The position numbers and the translations under genes were made by a program. DNA of 54,347 bases from an uncultured Alphaproteobacteria bacterium (GTDB taxonomy: Bacteria; Pseudomonadota; Alphaproteobacteria; HIMB59): positions 1 to 54,347 of the forward strand of contig CABWYP010000005.1 of NCBI GenBank assembly GCA_902509695.1, written 5' to 3'. Shown here one piece after another: positions 17,501-26,848 of this stretch. The first letter of the stretch is position 1. Each line of letters starts with the position of its first letter. The notes under the pieces were generated by a model. The model was not told the origin of the DNA, did not search any database, and saw only the letters and a program-made list of their open reading frames with translations.

Positions 17501-18835
17501 GTACTCTCTCTCCCAGGCAGTGATTATTTTATTATAAGCATTTACTTCAAGGTCTTTGATAGAACAAAATAACTCAACAAAAGTTTCACCAAATATTGCT
17601 TTTGCTTCTTTTGAACGGGAAAATATATCAATTGACTGATAAATACTTTCTGTAAGAGATACGTTTACATTATATGCAGCTTTAGTAGTTTCTTGGGTTG
17701 CTTTGATTTTTTTTTTCATGCCAAGGTAGCCAGCGGCTAAAGTTGCTGCGATGGCTAGGTAAGGATTTACATCTGAACCACATAATCTATTTTCTATTCT
17801 AGCTTGATTTGCTGAGGTAAAATTAGGTACTCTGAAGCCACAGGTTCTATTTTCAAATCCCCAATTTAAATTAAAAGGAGTGCCTTCTTCCCAATATCCT
17901 CTAAGACGCTTGAAGGAATTAACATTTGGTGCAAAAAGAGGAAGAAATGATTTAGAATATTTTTGCAAACCTCCCAAATAATGATCAAAATATTTAGTTG
18001 TTTTTAAATCTTTATTTACAAATGCAGGTTTACCTTTTTTAAGTATAGATTGATGAATATGCATTGAATTACCAGGAGAAGCCTCTAAGGGTTTAGCCAT
18101 GAAAGTACCATAAAGATTATGCTTTAATGCCGTTTGTCGAAGCGTTCTTTTAAATAAAAAAACTTGGTCCGCTAAGTCTAGTGGATTCCCATGTTTGAAG
18201 TTAATTTCCATTTGTGCAGGCCCATCTTCATGATTAATATTTTCAACCTCGAGCTCTTGAGCTTCGCAATAATCATATAAATCCTCAAAGATATGATCAA
18301 ATTCATTAATAGCATCTATGCCATAAGATTGATTACCTTTTTCGGTTCTTCCAGATTGACCAGCTGGTGTTTCCAATGGATAATCAGGGTCGTTATTTTT
18401 TTTTACTAAATAAAATTCTATTTCAGGTGCTACCACTGGCTCTAGACCCATATCTCTGTATAAGCCTATAACTTTTTTTAAAATACCACGTGAATAAACT
18501 TCAATTTCATTATCATTCTGATCAACGGCATCACAAATAATTTGAGCTGTAGGCTCTTCGTACCAAGGTACGACTTTTAGGGTATTAAAATCAGGCTTTA
18601 AGATAAAATCTCCATCAGTTGGGTTGAGTAACTGATCATCTATAGAATAAGTAACACTTCTAGAAACTGCTAACTTGAATAAGGCCAAGGGAAGACGTAG
18701 TCCACCTGACTCAAAAGAGCTCAAAAATTTTTTAGTAGGTAGTATTTTGCCTCTTGGAATTCCAGAATTATCAGGAATTAAGCACTCAACTTCTGTGATT
18801 TTATTTTTTTTGAACCATTCAATATAATTATTCAT
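17483..18835 (-). CDS. puuA: Glutamine synthetase-like gamma-glutamylputrescine synthetase
   Basis: This 450-residue glutamine synthetase-family protein most likely ligates glutamate to putrescine, the first step of the Puu pathway. Family motifs are the Glu metal site in VVAPEIEFYLV, NHEDGPAQMEINF, the ATP-binding histidine in GNSMHIHQSI, FKRLRGYWEEG and ENRLCGSDVNPYLA. A true GlnA would show the adenylylation loop and a different N-terminus. The position between the polyamine importer and puuB supports the Puu call over ammonia assimilation. Other GS-like ligases of amines cannot be excluded. It diverges from puuB by 40 bp. Confidence 0.85.
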   Translation of the reverse strand: MNNYIEWFKKNKITEVECLIPDNSGIPRGKILPTKKFLSSFESGGLRLPLALFKLAVSRSVTYSIDDQLLNPTDGDFILKPDFNTLKVVPWYEEPTAQIICDAVDQNDNEIEVYSRGILKKVIGLYRDMGLEPVVAPEIEFYLVKKNNDPDYPLETPAGQSGRTEKGNQSYGIDAINEFDHIFEDLYDYCEAQELEVENINHEDGPAQMEINFKHGNPLDLADQVFLFKRTLRQTALKHNLYGTFMAKPLEASPGNSMHIHQSILKKGKPAFVNKDLKTTKYFDHYLGGLQKYSKSFLPLFAPNVNSFKRLRGYWEEGTPFNLNWGFENRTCGFRVPNFTSANQARIENRLCGSDVNPYLAIAATLAAGYLGMKKKIKATQETTKAAYNVNVSLTESIYQSIDIFSRSKEAKAIFGETFVELFCSIKDLEVNAYNKIITAWEREYLLLNV

Positions 18836-18875
18836 TTATATAACTAACCTTTAAAATTTGATATTTATGTAACTG

Positions 18876-20162
18876 ATGGAATATTCAGATAACTATTATG
18901 TAAGAACGAAATCATACTCAATTAATAGTAACAAATTAAATGAATCCTTACAATGTGATGTTTGTATTATTGGGGGCGGATTGTCTGGAATATCTACGGC
19001 CTATTATCTCAATAAAATCAACCCTAATTTAAAAATTATCATTTTAGAAAAGAATAAAATAGGTTGGGGTGCCTCTGGAAGAAATGGAGGTCAATTACTT
19101 CATGATTATTCTGGTAATTTTTCCTCTCAAAAACACTCAAATAACGAACAAAAACAATTATGGAATTTTACAATTGATGCAGTAAGAGAGGTGAAAAAAA
19201 ATATTAAAGATTTAAATATCAAATGCGATCTTGTAGAAGGGTATCTTTTAACTGCTGTAACTAGATCTCATGATGAAGAATTAAAAAAATATGTGGATTT
19301 ACTAAATAATAAATATGATTATTCATCTGCATCATATTTATCTAAAGAGGAAATGAAAAGATATTTTGAGAGTCCATATTATAAATCAGCTATGTTTGAT
19401 AAAGAATGTGGACAAATCCACCCTTTAAATTATTGCTTAGGACTTGCACAAGAGATATTAAAAAACAAAAATTGTAAAATCTTTGAAGACTCATCAGTAG
19501 AGTCTTATACTTCTGAAAATAAAGTTAAAATTTTATTAGATAGTGGTTGTAATGTCACTGCTGATAAGATGATATTGTGCTGTAATGCTTACATTGGAAA
19601 TTTAAATAAAAAACTTAGAAGGAAAATAATGCCAGTTAAGACTTATGTTTCAGCATTTAAGGATATTCCCAAAGATGAAATCAATAAATTTTTCAAGAGG
19701 CAAATAACCATTGGTGATATGCTTTTTGTTTTGAATTATTTTAGATTAGATAAAAACAATAATCTAATTTTTGGAGGAGGTGTAAGTTACTCAAATGTGG
19801 ACCCTATAAATTTAGAAAACTCTTTAAAAAAAAGTATAAAAAAGATTTTACCTGGTTTAGAAAAGTATAAAGCGTGGTGCACTTGGAGCGGGCATGTAGC
19901 TATAACTGTTAATAGATTACCTCACATCGGAGCTATTGATAAAAATATTCTTTTTGCCCAAGGTTATTCTGGCCATGGTCTTGCAATTACCACAATGGTT
20001 GGAAGAATGATTGCTGAAGTTCTTTTATCTAGAAATAATGATTTTGAGCTATTTAAAAAGGTTGAACATAGGAACTTTCCAGGGTTTGGAGTGTTAGATA
20101 CTCCCTTATTAGTATTAGCAATGAGTTACTTTAAACTAAAAGATTTATTAAGCTTTAAATAA
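18876..20162 (+). CDS. puuB: Gamma-glutamylputrescine oxidase (FAD, DAO family)
   Basis: PuuB oxidises gamma-glutamylputrescine to the aldehyde. The dinucleotide-binding fold is CDVCIIGGGLSGISTAYYL, with the GGGLSG turn at residues 33-38. GWGASGRNGGQL is the diagnostic DAO/PuuB motif, and the C-terminal FAD contact is in FAQGYSGHGLAITT. It has 428 residues, as the family. It faces away from puuA; the next enzymes (PuuC aldehyde dehydrogenase and PuuD hydrolase) are not in this window. Its end overlaps the FAD oxidase on the other strand by 15 bp. Confidence 0.9.
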   Translation: MEYSDNYYVRTKSYSINSNKLNESLQCDVCIIGGGLSGISTAYYLNKINPNLKIIILEKNKIGWGASGRNGGQLLHDYSGNFSSQKHSNNEQKQLWNFTIDAVREVKKNIKDLNIKCDLVEGYLLTAVTRSHDEELKKYVDLLNNKYDYSSASYLSKEEMKRYFESPYYKSAMFDKECGQIHPLNYCLGLAQEILKNKNCKIFEDSSVESYTSENKVKILLDSGCNVTADKMILCCNAYIGNLNKKLRRKIMPVKTYVSAFKDIPKDEINKFFKRQITIGDMLFVLNYFRLDKNNNLIFGGGVSYSNVDPINLENSLKKSIKKILPGLEKYKAWCTWSGHVAITVNRLPHIGAIDKNILFAQGYSGHGLAITTMVGRMIAEVLLSRNNDFELFKKVEHRNFPGFGVLDTPLLVLAMSYFKLKDLLSFK

Positions 20163-21413
20163 TTTATTTTTTCCCAAAATTAGATTTGGATCTAGGTGTT
20201 TTTTTAATTTTTTAAGAAATTTATAGTAATTTTTTGATTTATATTTTAAAAGTAGATCGTTTTTTAACATACCTAAGCCGTGTTCTGCAGCGATACTTCC
20301 TTTACATTTAGTAGTTAATTCGTATATGAATTTAGATAAAAGTTTAATATTTTTTTTTGTGTTGGGTTCTATTTTGAAATTACAATGAAGATTACCGTCT
20401 CCTAAATGGCCAAAAAAATAGGGTGTATAAATTTGATTAATCTTAATAAAGTTATTTACTTCTCTGACAAAATAAATCCATTTATCTAATGGTAAGCTTA
20501 TATCAAACTTTTGCATAAAATTATATTTAACTTGATTATGAACAAGTTCCTCTCTTTTACTCCAAATCCAGGATTTATTAATATTTTTTTCAGATTTTAA
20601 TAATCTTATTTTATTAAATTTCATTTTTTTCTTTATAGTCTCGATAAAATTAATTTTATGTTTTGAATTAAATTCAATGATTAAATGGTAATTAGATTTT
20701 TTTTTAAATAAAAAATAACTAGGTATTGGAAATATTATTTCAAAACTCGTAAGGTCATCATAAAATTCACTTCTTAAATTTTTAAATAATTTTCTTACAT
20801 TTGAAAGATTATTTATTTCCAATAAATAAGTTGTCTTAAATTCTTTTTTAGGAAGAAGCTTTAAATTCGCTTTTGTAACAGTCCCAAAAATACCTTCAGA
20901 CCCACAAAATATTTTCCATAGTTTTGGACCAAAATTATCTTTTTTTAATTTACTTTGAAAATCTAAAATTGTTCCATCGCTTAAGACTATTTCTAATCCA
21001 TTAATATGATCCTCTATATTTCCATATTTTAATGTTTGTAATCCACCTACATTTGTAGAGATATTGCCTCCAACTGTGCATTTTTCACTTGGGGCAATAT
21101 TAACTGGAAATATAAATCCTTTTTTCGATGACATATTTTGTATCTTATTTAGTTTTACCCCAGCTTGCGCTGTGATAATCATATTTTCTATATCTATTTC
21201 TTCGATTTTATTCATTTCTTTAAAATCAATTAACATATTAAGTTTTTCTGGCACTTCACTTGTGCCCCTAACGCGATTTGTCTCGCCACCCAATTGAATA
21301 ACATTAATTTTCATTTTATTACAAAATTTAATTATTAGGGAAACTTCTTTTGTATTTTTTGGAAAGGCTTTTAAACAATTATCCTTTCTTAATACTTTGA
21401 TAGGATATTTCAT
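20148..21413 (-). CDS. FAD-linked 2-hydroxyacid dehydrogenase (GlcD / D-2-hydroxyglutarate type)
   Basis: This flavoprotein belongs to the FAD_binding_4 plus FAD-oxidase_C family (D-lactate, glycolate and D-2-hydroxyglutarate dehydrogenases). The FAD domain shows IQLGGETNRVRG, IITAQAGVKLN, CTVGGNISTNVGGLQTLKYG and FCGSEGIFGTVTKANL. The C-terminal metal-site motif is FGHLGDGNLHCN and the end has AAEHGLGMLK. At 421 residues it is about 40 shorter than usual, the loss being at the N-terminus before the GGxT motif. The start is supported by the 4-bp ATGA overlap with the gene before it. The substrate is unresolved. Confidence 0.88.
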   Translation of the reverse strand: MKYPIKVLRKDNCLKAFPKNTKEVSLIIKFCNKMKINVIQLGGETNRVRGTSEVPEKLNMLIDFKEMNKIEEIDIENMIITAQAGVKLNKIQNMSSKKGFIFPVNIAPSEKCTVGGNISTNVGGLQTLKYGNIEDHINGLEIVLSDGTILDFQSKLKKDNFGPKLWKIFCGSEGIFGTVTKANLKLLPKKEFKTTYLLEINNLSNVRKLFKNLRSEFYDDLTSFEIIFPIPSYFLFKKKSNYHLIIEFNSKHKINFIETIKKKMKFNKIRLLKSEKNINKSWIWSKREELVHNQVKYNFMQKFDISLPLDKWIYFVREVNNFIKINQIYTPYFFGHLGDGNLHCNFKIEPNTKKNIKLLSKFIYELTTKCKGSIAAEHGLGMLKNDLLLKYKSKNYYKFLKKLKKHLDPNLILGKNKLFKA

Positions 21414-22348
21414 CTTGAGGCTCTCCTAAGTCTATCATTGATGGCCTTCCCAAGATCATAGTTTGGAATAGGAGCAATACTTATAGTTTTAAAATCTTTA
21501 TTCTTATCTGCTAAAAAAATAAAATGATATAAATTTTTAGCTGCCTCATCTAAATTTGACAAATCGCTTAGATTTTTAAATTGACCTTTCTTTTTTTTTC
21601 CAAAATTAATATATGCACTATTTATCCTTATTTTTTTTTGATTTAAATACATTTTCTTACTCGGTGAATAATGTTTCTTTGAAGTTCCTGAGAAATATTT
21701 TTGATTTTCACTTTTATAGATATTAACAAAAGGTAAAACTTTTGATATTTCTGCAATAGATATTTTCCCTAGCCTAATAGTTTCTAATCTTTTCTTAGAG
21801 ACTTTAATTAATGTAGATTCAATACCAACTTTACATTTTCCACCATCAATTATCATCAAATTGGTATCTTTGAATTGATCAAAGACCATATTAGCACTTA
21901 CTGGACTTAGTTTTTTAAATCTATTAGCTGAGGGCATTACAATAGGTTTTTCCAGAAGGTTTATGACTTGTTGACAAAATATATTTTTAGGAATTCGCAC
22001 TGCACAATAATCATTCTTTGTCAATTTCAAGGGTATTTTTTTTGATTTTCGTTTTAGTATTAATGTCAAAGGTCCTGGCCAAAATTTTTCTGCTAGAATT
22101 AGATTTTCATTATTTAGATAGAAATATTTTTTTACCATATTAATATTTGAACAATGAAATATTAACTTTTTATTTAATGGTCTCTTTTTAAGTTGATATA
22201 TTTTTCTGGCAGAAACAATACTTGTTCCTATCCCGGCTAATCCATAAACGGTTTCTGTGGGCAGAGCCACTAATTGTTTGCTAATAAGTTTTTCTTTTAT
22301 GAATTTTAATAGATTATTGCTGTTATTTTTTTTTATTATAATAGGCAT
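21410..22348 (-). CDS. tsaC: L-threonylcarbamoyladenylate synthase (TsaC/Sua5)
   Basis: It makes threonylcarbamoyl-AMP for the universal t6A37 modification of ANN-decoding tRNAs. The YrdC domain covers about residues 10-195: LVALPTETVYGLAG, KFWPGPLTLILK, AVRIPK, PIVMPSANRF and IDGGKCKVGIESTLI. The rest (SGTSKKHYSPSKKMYL onwards, ending AINDRLRRASR) is the extra C-terminal domain of the long Sua5 type, so it is Sua5-like, not short TsaC. It has 312 residues. It is first in a two-gene minus-strand unit and diverges from glmU by 65 bp. Confidence 0.93.
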   Translation of the reverse strand: MPIIIKKNNSNNLLKFIKEKLISKQLVALPTETVYGLAGIGTSIVSARKIYQLKKRPLNKKLIFHCSNINMVKKYFYLNNENLILAEKFWPGPLTLILKRKSKKIPLKLTKNDYCAVRIPKNIFCQQVINLLEKPIVMPSANRFKKLSPVSANMVFDQFKDTNLMIIDGGKCKVGIESTLIKVSKKRLETIRLGKISIAEISKVLPFVNIYKSENQKYFSGTSKKHYSPSKKMYLNQKKIRINSAYINFGKKKKGQFKNLSDLSNLDEAAKNLYHFIFLADKNKDFKTISIAPIPNYDLGKAINDRLRRASR

Positions 22349-22413
22349 ATTTTACATAATTAGATATATTTTAAGTGTTAAGATACAATCTTATAATATT
22401 ATTTTACATCTTT

Positions 22414-23703
22414 ATGAAAATTTGCGCCATTATTCTTTCAGCGGGCAAGAGTAAAAGATTCAAATCCTCTTTTCCAAAGTTTATACATAAATTATCTGGT
22501 CAACCTATTATTGATTACAATATTAATCTTATAAAAAAAATTAATAAAATTACTAAATATGAAATTATTACAAGTAAGGAAAATTTGAAATATTTCAATA
22601 ACTTAGGCTATTCACCTTTTATACAATTTCCAGTTAATGGTACGGGTGGAGCATTAAAGCAATTTTATAAAACATACAACAAATACGACTACTATCTTGT
22701 CATGCTATCGGATACTCCAGTATTTGATCATAAAATAATTAGTAATTTTTTGCATAAAGCTTTAAAAGTAAATTCAGATATATGTGTTTTATCTCAAAAT
22801 GTTTTAGAACCTAAGGGGTATGGCAGATTAATTATACACAAAAAAAAACTTATAAAAATAATAGAAGAAGATGAATGCACTAATGCCCAAAAAAAATTAA
22901 ATTTGATAAATACTGGGATATTTTTGATATCTAAAAAAGCAATTTCTAATATTAACCTATTAAAGAAAAATTTAAAAAAGAATGAATATTTCATTACTGA
23001 TTTAATTGATTTATGTTACAAGAAAAAATTGAATATAACGACTCATATTAACAAAGGCCTGTCAATCAACGGAATTAATAATTTAAAAGAATTAAATGAA
23101 TTAGAAATATTATTTCAAAATTTTATAAAAAATAACCTCATGGAGTCTGGAGTAAGAATCTATCAACCTGAAACAGTTTATATTGAAAATGACGTGCATA
23201 TTGAAGAGGGTGTTATCATAGAACCCAATGTTGTAATTCGCAGAGGTGTAAAAATTAAAAAAGATACAATAATTAAATCATTTTCTTATCTAGAGGATTG
23301 CAGAATTGGAAAAAATTGCTCCATAGGTCCTTTTGCGAGGATAAGACCTTCTTCACAATTAAAGGATGAGGTTAGAATTGGAAATTTTGTTGAAATTAAA
23401 AATTCAAAACTATCTTCGGGAGTAAAAGCTAATCATTTAGCTTATATAGGTGACACTAAAATTGGTAAAAAAACTAATATTGGCGCAGGTACTATAACTT
23501 GTAATTATAATGGAAAAATCAAACTCTCGTGCAACATAGGTGATGAGTGTTTTATTGGATCTAATTCTTCTATAGTTGCTCCAGTAAAAATAGGAAATAA
23601 TGCATATGTTGCGGCAGGTTCGGTAATTACAAATGATATCTCTAAAGGGCAATTTGCAATAAGCAGAGTTAAACAAAAAAATATGAAAAATATTAAAAAA
23701 TAA
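22414..23703 (+). CDS. glmU: Bifunctional UDP-GlcNAc pyrophosphorylase / glucosamine-1-P acetyltransferase GlmU
   Basis: GlmU acetylates glucosamine-1-phosphate and then forms UDP-GlcNAc, the shared precursor of peptidoglycan and lipid A. The N-terminal uridyltransferase has ILSAGKSKRFKSSFPK, a looser form of the usual GxGTRM loop. The C-terminal half is a left-handed beta-helix of hexapeptide repeats, with the acetyl-CoA site around HLAYIGDTKIGKKTNIGAG and TITCNYNGK. Start ATG 22414 (429 residues) places the loop at the usual distance; the longer frame from 22375 adds an unlikely hydrophobic leader. A TATAAT lies at 22392-22397. Its stop overlaps the glmS start by 1 base. Confidence 0.95.
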   Translation: MKICAIILSAGKSKRFKSSFPKFIHKLSGQPIIDYNINLIKKINKITKYEIITSKENLKYFNNLGYSPFIQFPVNGTGGALKQFYKTYNKYDYYLVMLSDTPVFDHKIISNFLHKALKVNSDICVLSQNVLEPKGYGRLIIHKKKLIKIIEEDECTNAQKKLNLINTGIFLISKKAISNINLLKKNLKKNEYFITDLIDLCYKKKLNITTHINKGLSINGINNLKELNELEILFQNFIKNNLMESGVRIYQPETVYIENDVHIEEGVIIEPNVVIRRGVKIKKDTIIKSFSYLEDCRIGKNCSIGPFARIRPSSQLKDEVRIGNFVEIKNSKLSSGVKANHLAYIGDTKIGKKTNIGAGTITCNYNGKIKLSCNIGDECFIGSNSSIVAPVKIGNNAYVAAGSVITNDISKGQFAISRVKQKNMKNIKK

Positions 23704-25505
23704 TGTGTGGCATAGTTGGTATTATTAATTCTAACTCATTAAAAAATGAAGCTATTGATATTTTAAAAAAACTAGAATATCGAGGTTATGACTCTGCAGG
23801 TATATCTTTATTCGAGAAAAATAGAATAAAGACTATTAAAAGTGTTGGAAAAATATCTGAACTTGAAAAAAAATCTAAAAACCTTTTAGATAAAAATTTT
23901 ACTGGAATTATTGGTCATACTAGGTGGGCTACACATGGAATTGTTAATAGAAATAATGCTCATCCCTTTTCAGATGAAAACCTAACCCTAGTTTGTAATG
24001 GGATAATAGAAAATTATATGGAGATCCAAAAAAGATATGTTGATATTCCAAATAACATCCAATCGGATGTTGAAGTCAGCTTTTACTTTTTAAGTTATCT
24101 ATTAAATAAATATAAAAGCCCTGATGAGGCAATTAAAACCTTTTTAAAAATAATAAAGGGAAATTATGCTTTTGTAATATATATAAAAAAGAATAATAGT
24201 TTCTACCTTTTAAAAAATGGTAGTCCCATTTCTATATCCCATAAAGATAAATCATTTTATGCTTGTTCTGACTCATCAATATTATCATTCTATCATAATA
24301 GAATTTATCACTTGAAAGACGGGGATATTTTAAAAATTGATAACGATGTTGTTAAAAGATTAAACAATAATAATAAAATTATATTTGAAGAAAATTCAGT
24401 ATCCCAAAATCCTTATGATAAAGGTAAATTTCAACACTATATGTTAAAAGAAATCTATGAGCAGCCCAAAGTTCTTAAAGAAACACAACAAAGATATAAT
24501 TCTGAATTTTTTTTGGATTTTGCAAATAAATTTCAAAAATTATTTGATGTAAATAAATTGATACTAGTTGGATGTGGTACTGCCTATCACGCATGCATGA
24601 TAGGAGAGTACTATTTTAATAAATTTACTAATTTAGATGTCTCTTCTGAGTTAGCATCTGAACTAAGATATAAAAATATAAACACTAAACAAAAAACTTT
24701 ATACATTTTTGTCTCTCAATCTGGAGAGACTATGGATACTTTGATGGCCTTAAAGTATATAAAAAAATATAATAAAACATCAGTAATTATAACAAATTCA
24801 TTACAAAGTAGTATGGTCAGAGAAGCAGATGTTACCATACCCACTTATGCTCTCAAAGAAGTTGGTGTTGCGTCAACTAAAGCATTTACCTGCCAAGTTT
24901 TAAGTTTAGCTAATTTATCCCTAGAGGTTGCTAAAATGAATAAAACTATTTCAAATTCTGATTATAAAAAAAATTTAAAAATTTTAAATACACTTCCCGA
25001 TAAATTAAAGAAACTCATTAAAGATTTTAGTCCAACTGCAAAGTATTTAGCAAAAAAAATGAGTCTAGTTAATTCTTGTTATTTTTTAGGTAGAAATATT
25101 TCATACCCTATAGCTTTAGAGGGATCACTTAAATTAAAAGAAATCTCTTATATGCATAGTGAGGGTTTTCCTGGAGGTGAAATGAAACATGGACCTATTG
25201 CTTTAATTGATAAAAATACAATGACAGTATGTATTGCTCCAAATAACGAGCTTTATGAAAAATCCTTATCAAATGCTCAGGAGATTATTGCGAGAAATGG
25301 AAAGATTATCATACTCTCTAGCGCTAAAAGAACTAAAAAAGGAAATACTGAAATGAGTGTCCCTAGTCTTCCTAAAGAAAACTTTATTGACACACCTTTC
25401 ATTTATTCTATTCCACTTCAATTAATTTCATATTATTTTGCACTTAATGAAGGAACTGACATCGATCAACCAAGAAATCTTGCAAAATCAGTCACAGTAG
25501 AGTAA
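23703..25505 (+). CDS. glmS: Glutamine--fructose-6-phosphate aminotransferase GlmS
   Basis: GlmS makes glucosamine-6-phosphate from fructose-6-phosphate and glutamine. The protein opens with MCGIVGI, whose Cys1 after Met removal is the amidotransferase nucleophile; GHTRWATHG is the glutamine-site motif. Two SIS sugar-isomerase domains follow (GCGTAYHA, FVSQSGETMDT; then FLGRNISYP and EGSLKLKEISYMHSEGF with GEMKHGPIALI). The C-terminus NLAKSVTVE is invariant in the family. It has 600 residues, as usual, and is coupled to glmU (TAATG overlap). No glmS ribozyme is possible in the absent leader. Confidence 0.97.
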   Translation: MCGIVGIINSNSLKNEAIDILKKLEYRGYDSAGISLFEKNRIKTIKSVGKISELEKKSKNLLDKNFTGIIGHTRWATHGIVNRNNAHPFSDENLTLVCNGIIENYMEIQKRYVDIPNNIQSDVEVSFYFLSYLLNKYKSPDEAIKTFLKIIKGNYAFVIYIKKNNSFYLLKNGSPISISHKDKSFYACSDSSILSFYHNRIYHLKDGDILKIDNDVVKRLNNNNKIIFEENSVSQNPYDKGKFQHYMLKEIYEQPKVLKETQQRYNSEFFLDFANKFQKLFDVNKLILVGCGTAYHACMIGEYYFNKFTNLDVSSELASELRYKNINTKQKTLYIFVSQSGETMDTLMALKYIKKYNKTSVIITNSLQSSMVREADVTIPTYALKEVGVASTKAFTCQVLSLANLSLEVAKMNKTISNSDYKKNLKILNTLPDKLKKLIKDFSPTAKYLAKKMSLVNSCYFLGRNISYPIALEGSLKLKEISYMHSEGFPGGEMKHGPIALIDKNTMTVCIAPNNELYEKSLSNAQEIIARNGKIIILSSAKRTKKGNTEMSVPSLPKENFIDTPFIYSIPLQLISYYFALNEGTDIDQPRNLAKSVTVE

Positions 25506-26807
25506 ATGACCATTAAAGTTATTACCGTTGATAATTATACTATTGCATCTATTTTAAACGTTTCTTCAAATATTAATTCTAAAATACTTACACCTGAAAT
25601 TAATAATCAAGAATACCAATATTTGTTCTTACCTTTAGACATTGTTAATGAGAATGTTACTCAATATCCTCTAGACACTTATGGAATACTTAATAAAAAG
25701 AAACTTCTCTTCAGGGAACCCATAACAGGTGAGCAAATTTCTTATGTTTATGCTAAAAAGCATTTTGAAATAGCAACTGAACAAAGTGAACATACTATTG
25801 AGACATTATCCTCAAAACTTTTTTACTTATATGAGATTAAAAATATTTCTCATAAATATAAAAATTCAATTTTTACAAATTTAAAGTCAAAAAATGTTAA
25901 TATTACATTCCCTAATTCTAGCACTATACATATTATTTCAGATGACATTACAAATTTAAAGAAATATGCAAAAATATTATCTGGTATGATGCCAAACGAT
26001 AATTTTATTTGTAAAATTAAAATTCCAAAAGAATTATCAGTTAATAAAAATGGTAAGATTGTAAATAATATTACAATTAATAATGATACTTACCTTGGTA
26101 TGACTTACCAAATATCGCAAATACTAAAAATATCTTTAAATGATATTAAAACTACTGTTACAGCTAGTGAAAATGATAATAATTATATAAATAAGATTTT
26201 TTTTACCTTTTATAATTTTATCCCAAATTTCATAACACCTTTTCTTTTTAAGTTCTTATTGAGACTTAATAAATCAAAGAAATTTTCTAATCAAGTCTTA
26301 GAAATTGATAATTTTTATAATTTTGAAAATTACTTTTTTACTAATTCAATAGATGATGAACTCTCAATTGATAGTTTGTCTAAAGGTAAATTTTTACCTA
26401 AGGTAAATATTATTGGAAAAAATAAAGATTTAAAAGGTATGCTTAAAAGTAAAATTAATATTATTTGCTCCTCAGATCTAAATATCAAATCAAAAAATGA
26501 TATTATTTACCTCAAAACTTCATCAAATAAAAGTCAAGCTGGATATCGTATTAGCAAGAGTTCCTATGAACTATTAAATCTTGAAAATTATTATTATGAG
26601 GTCGATACCACAGGGCTTATATTGATGGCTGATATAAACAAAAATATTAATAAAAAAAACCTTACTTCCTCAGCCAAATCAAAATACTCAGATTATAAAC
26701 AGAAGTCTTTGGACTCTTTTGATGCTAAAAGTTACAAGCCTACTTTGCCAAAATTGCCAAAACCTCGAATAAGTTTTAATTGGCCCATAAGAGCTAAAAA
26801 ACAATAA
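25506..26807 (+). CDS. Unrecognised 433-residue protein coupled to glmS
   Basis: I do not recognise this protein. It starts at the base after the glmS stop, so it is surely cotranscribed and probably coupled. Residues 1-130 are mixed charged sequence with no signal peptide. Segment 231-253 (IFFTFYNFIPNFITPFLFKF) is aromatic and hydrophobic enough to touch or enter a membrane, and is followed by the basic RLNKSKKF. The tail at about 405-433 is rich in Pro and Lys (PTLPKLPKPRISF). Asn, Ile, Lys and Ser dominate as in neighbouring genes, so recent transfer is not indicated. The context is amino-sugar synthesis, then the shikimate entry enzyme; a cell-envelope role would be a guess. Confidence 0.85.
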   Translation: MTIKVITVDNYTIASILNVSSNINSKILTPEINNQEYQYLFLPLDIVNENVTQYPLDTYGILNKKKLLFREPITGEQISYVYAKKHFEIATEQSEHTIETLSSKLFYLYEIKNISHKYKNSIFTNLKSKNVNITFPNSSTIHIISDDITNLKKYAKILSGMMPNDNFICKIKIPKELSVNKNGKIVNNITINNDTYLGMTYQISQILKISLNDIKTTVTASENDNNYINKIFFTFYNFIPNFITPFLFKFLLRLNKSKKFSNQVLEIDNFYNFENYFFTNSIDDELSIDSLSKGKFLPKVNIIGKNKDLKGMLKSKINIICSSDLNIKSKNDIIYLKTSSNKSQAGYRISKSSYELLNLENYYYEVDTTGLILMADINKNINKKNLTSSAKSKYSDYKQKSLDSFDAKSYKPTLPKLPKPRISFNWPIRAKKQ

Positions 26808-26848
26808 ATTCTTTTAATTGTAACATTTAACAATATAATCCTCCCCTC

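Noticed and set aside
22375-22414. Extended glmU N-terminus
   Set aside because: The extra 13 residues are hydrophobic and unlike the family; ATG 22414 places the GxGxxxR-like loop at the normal distance.
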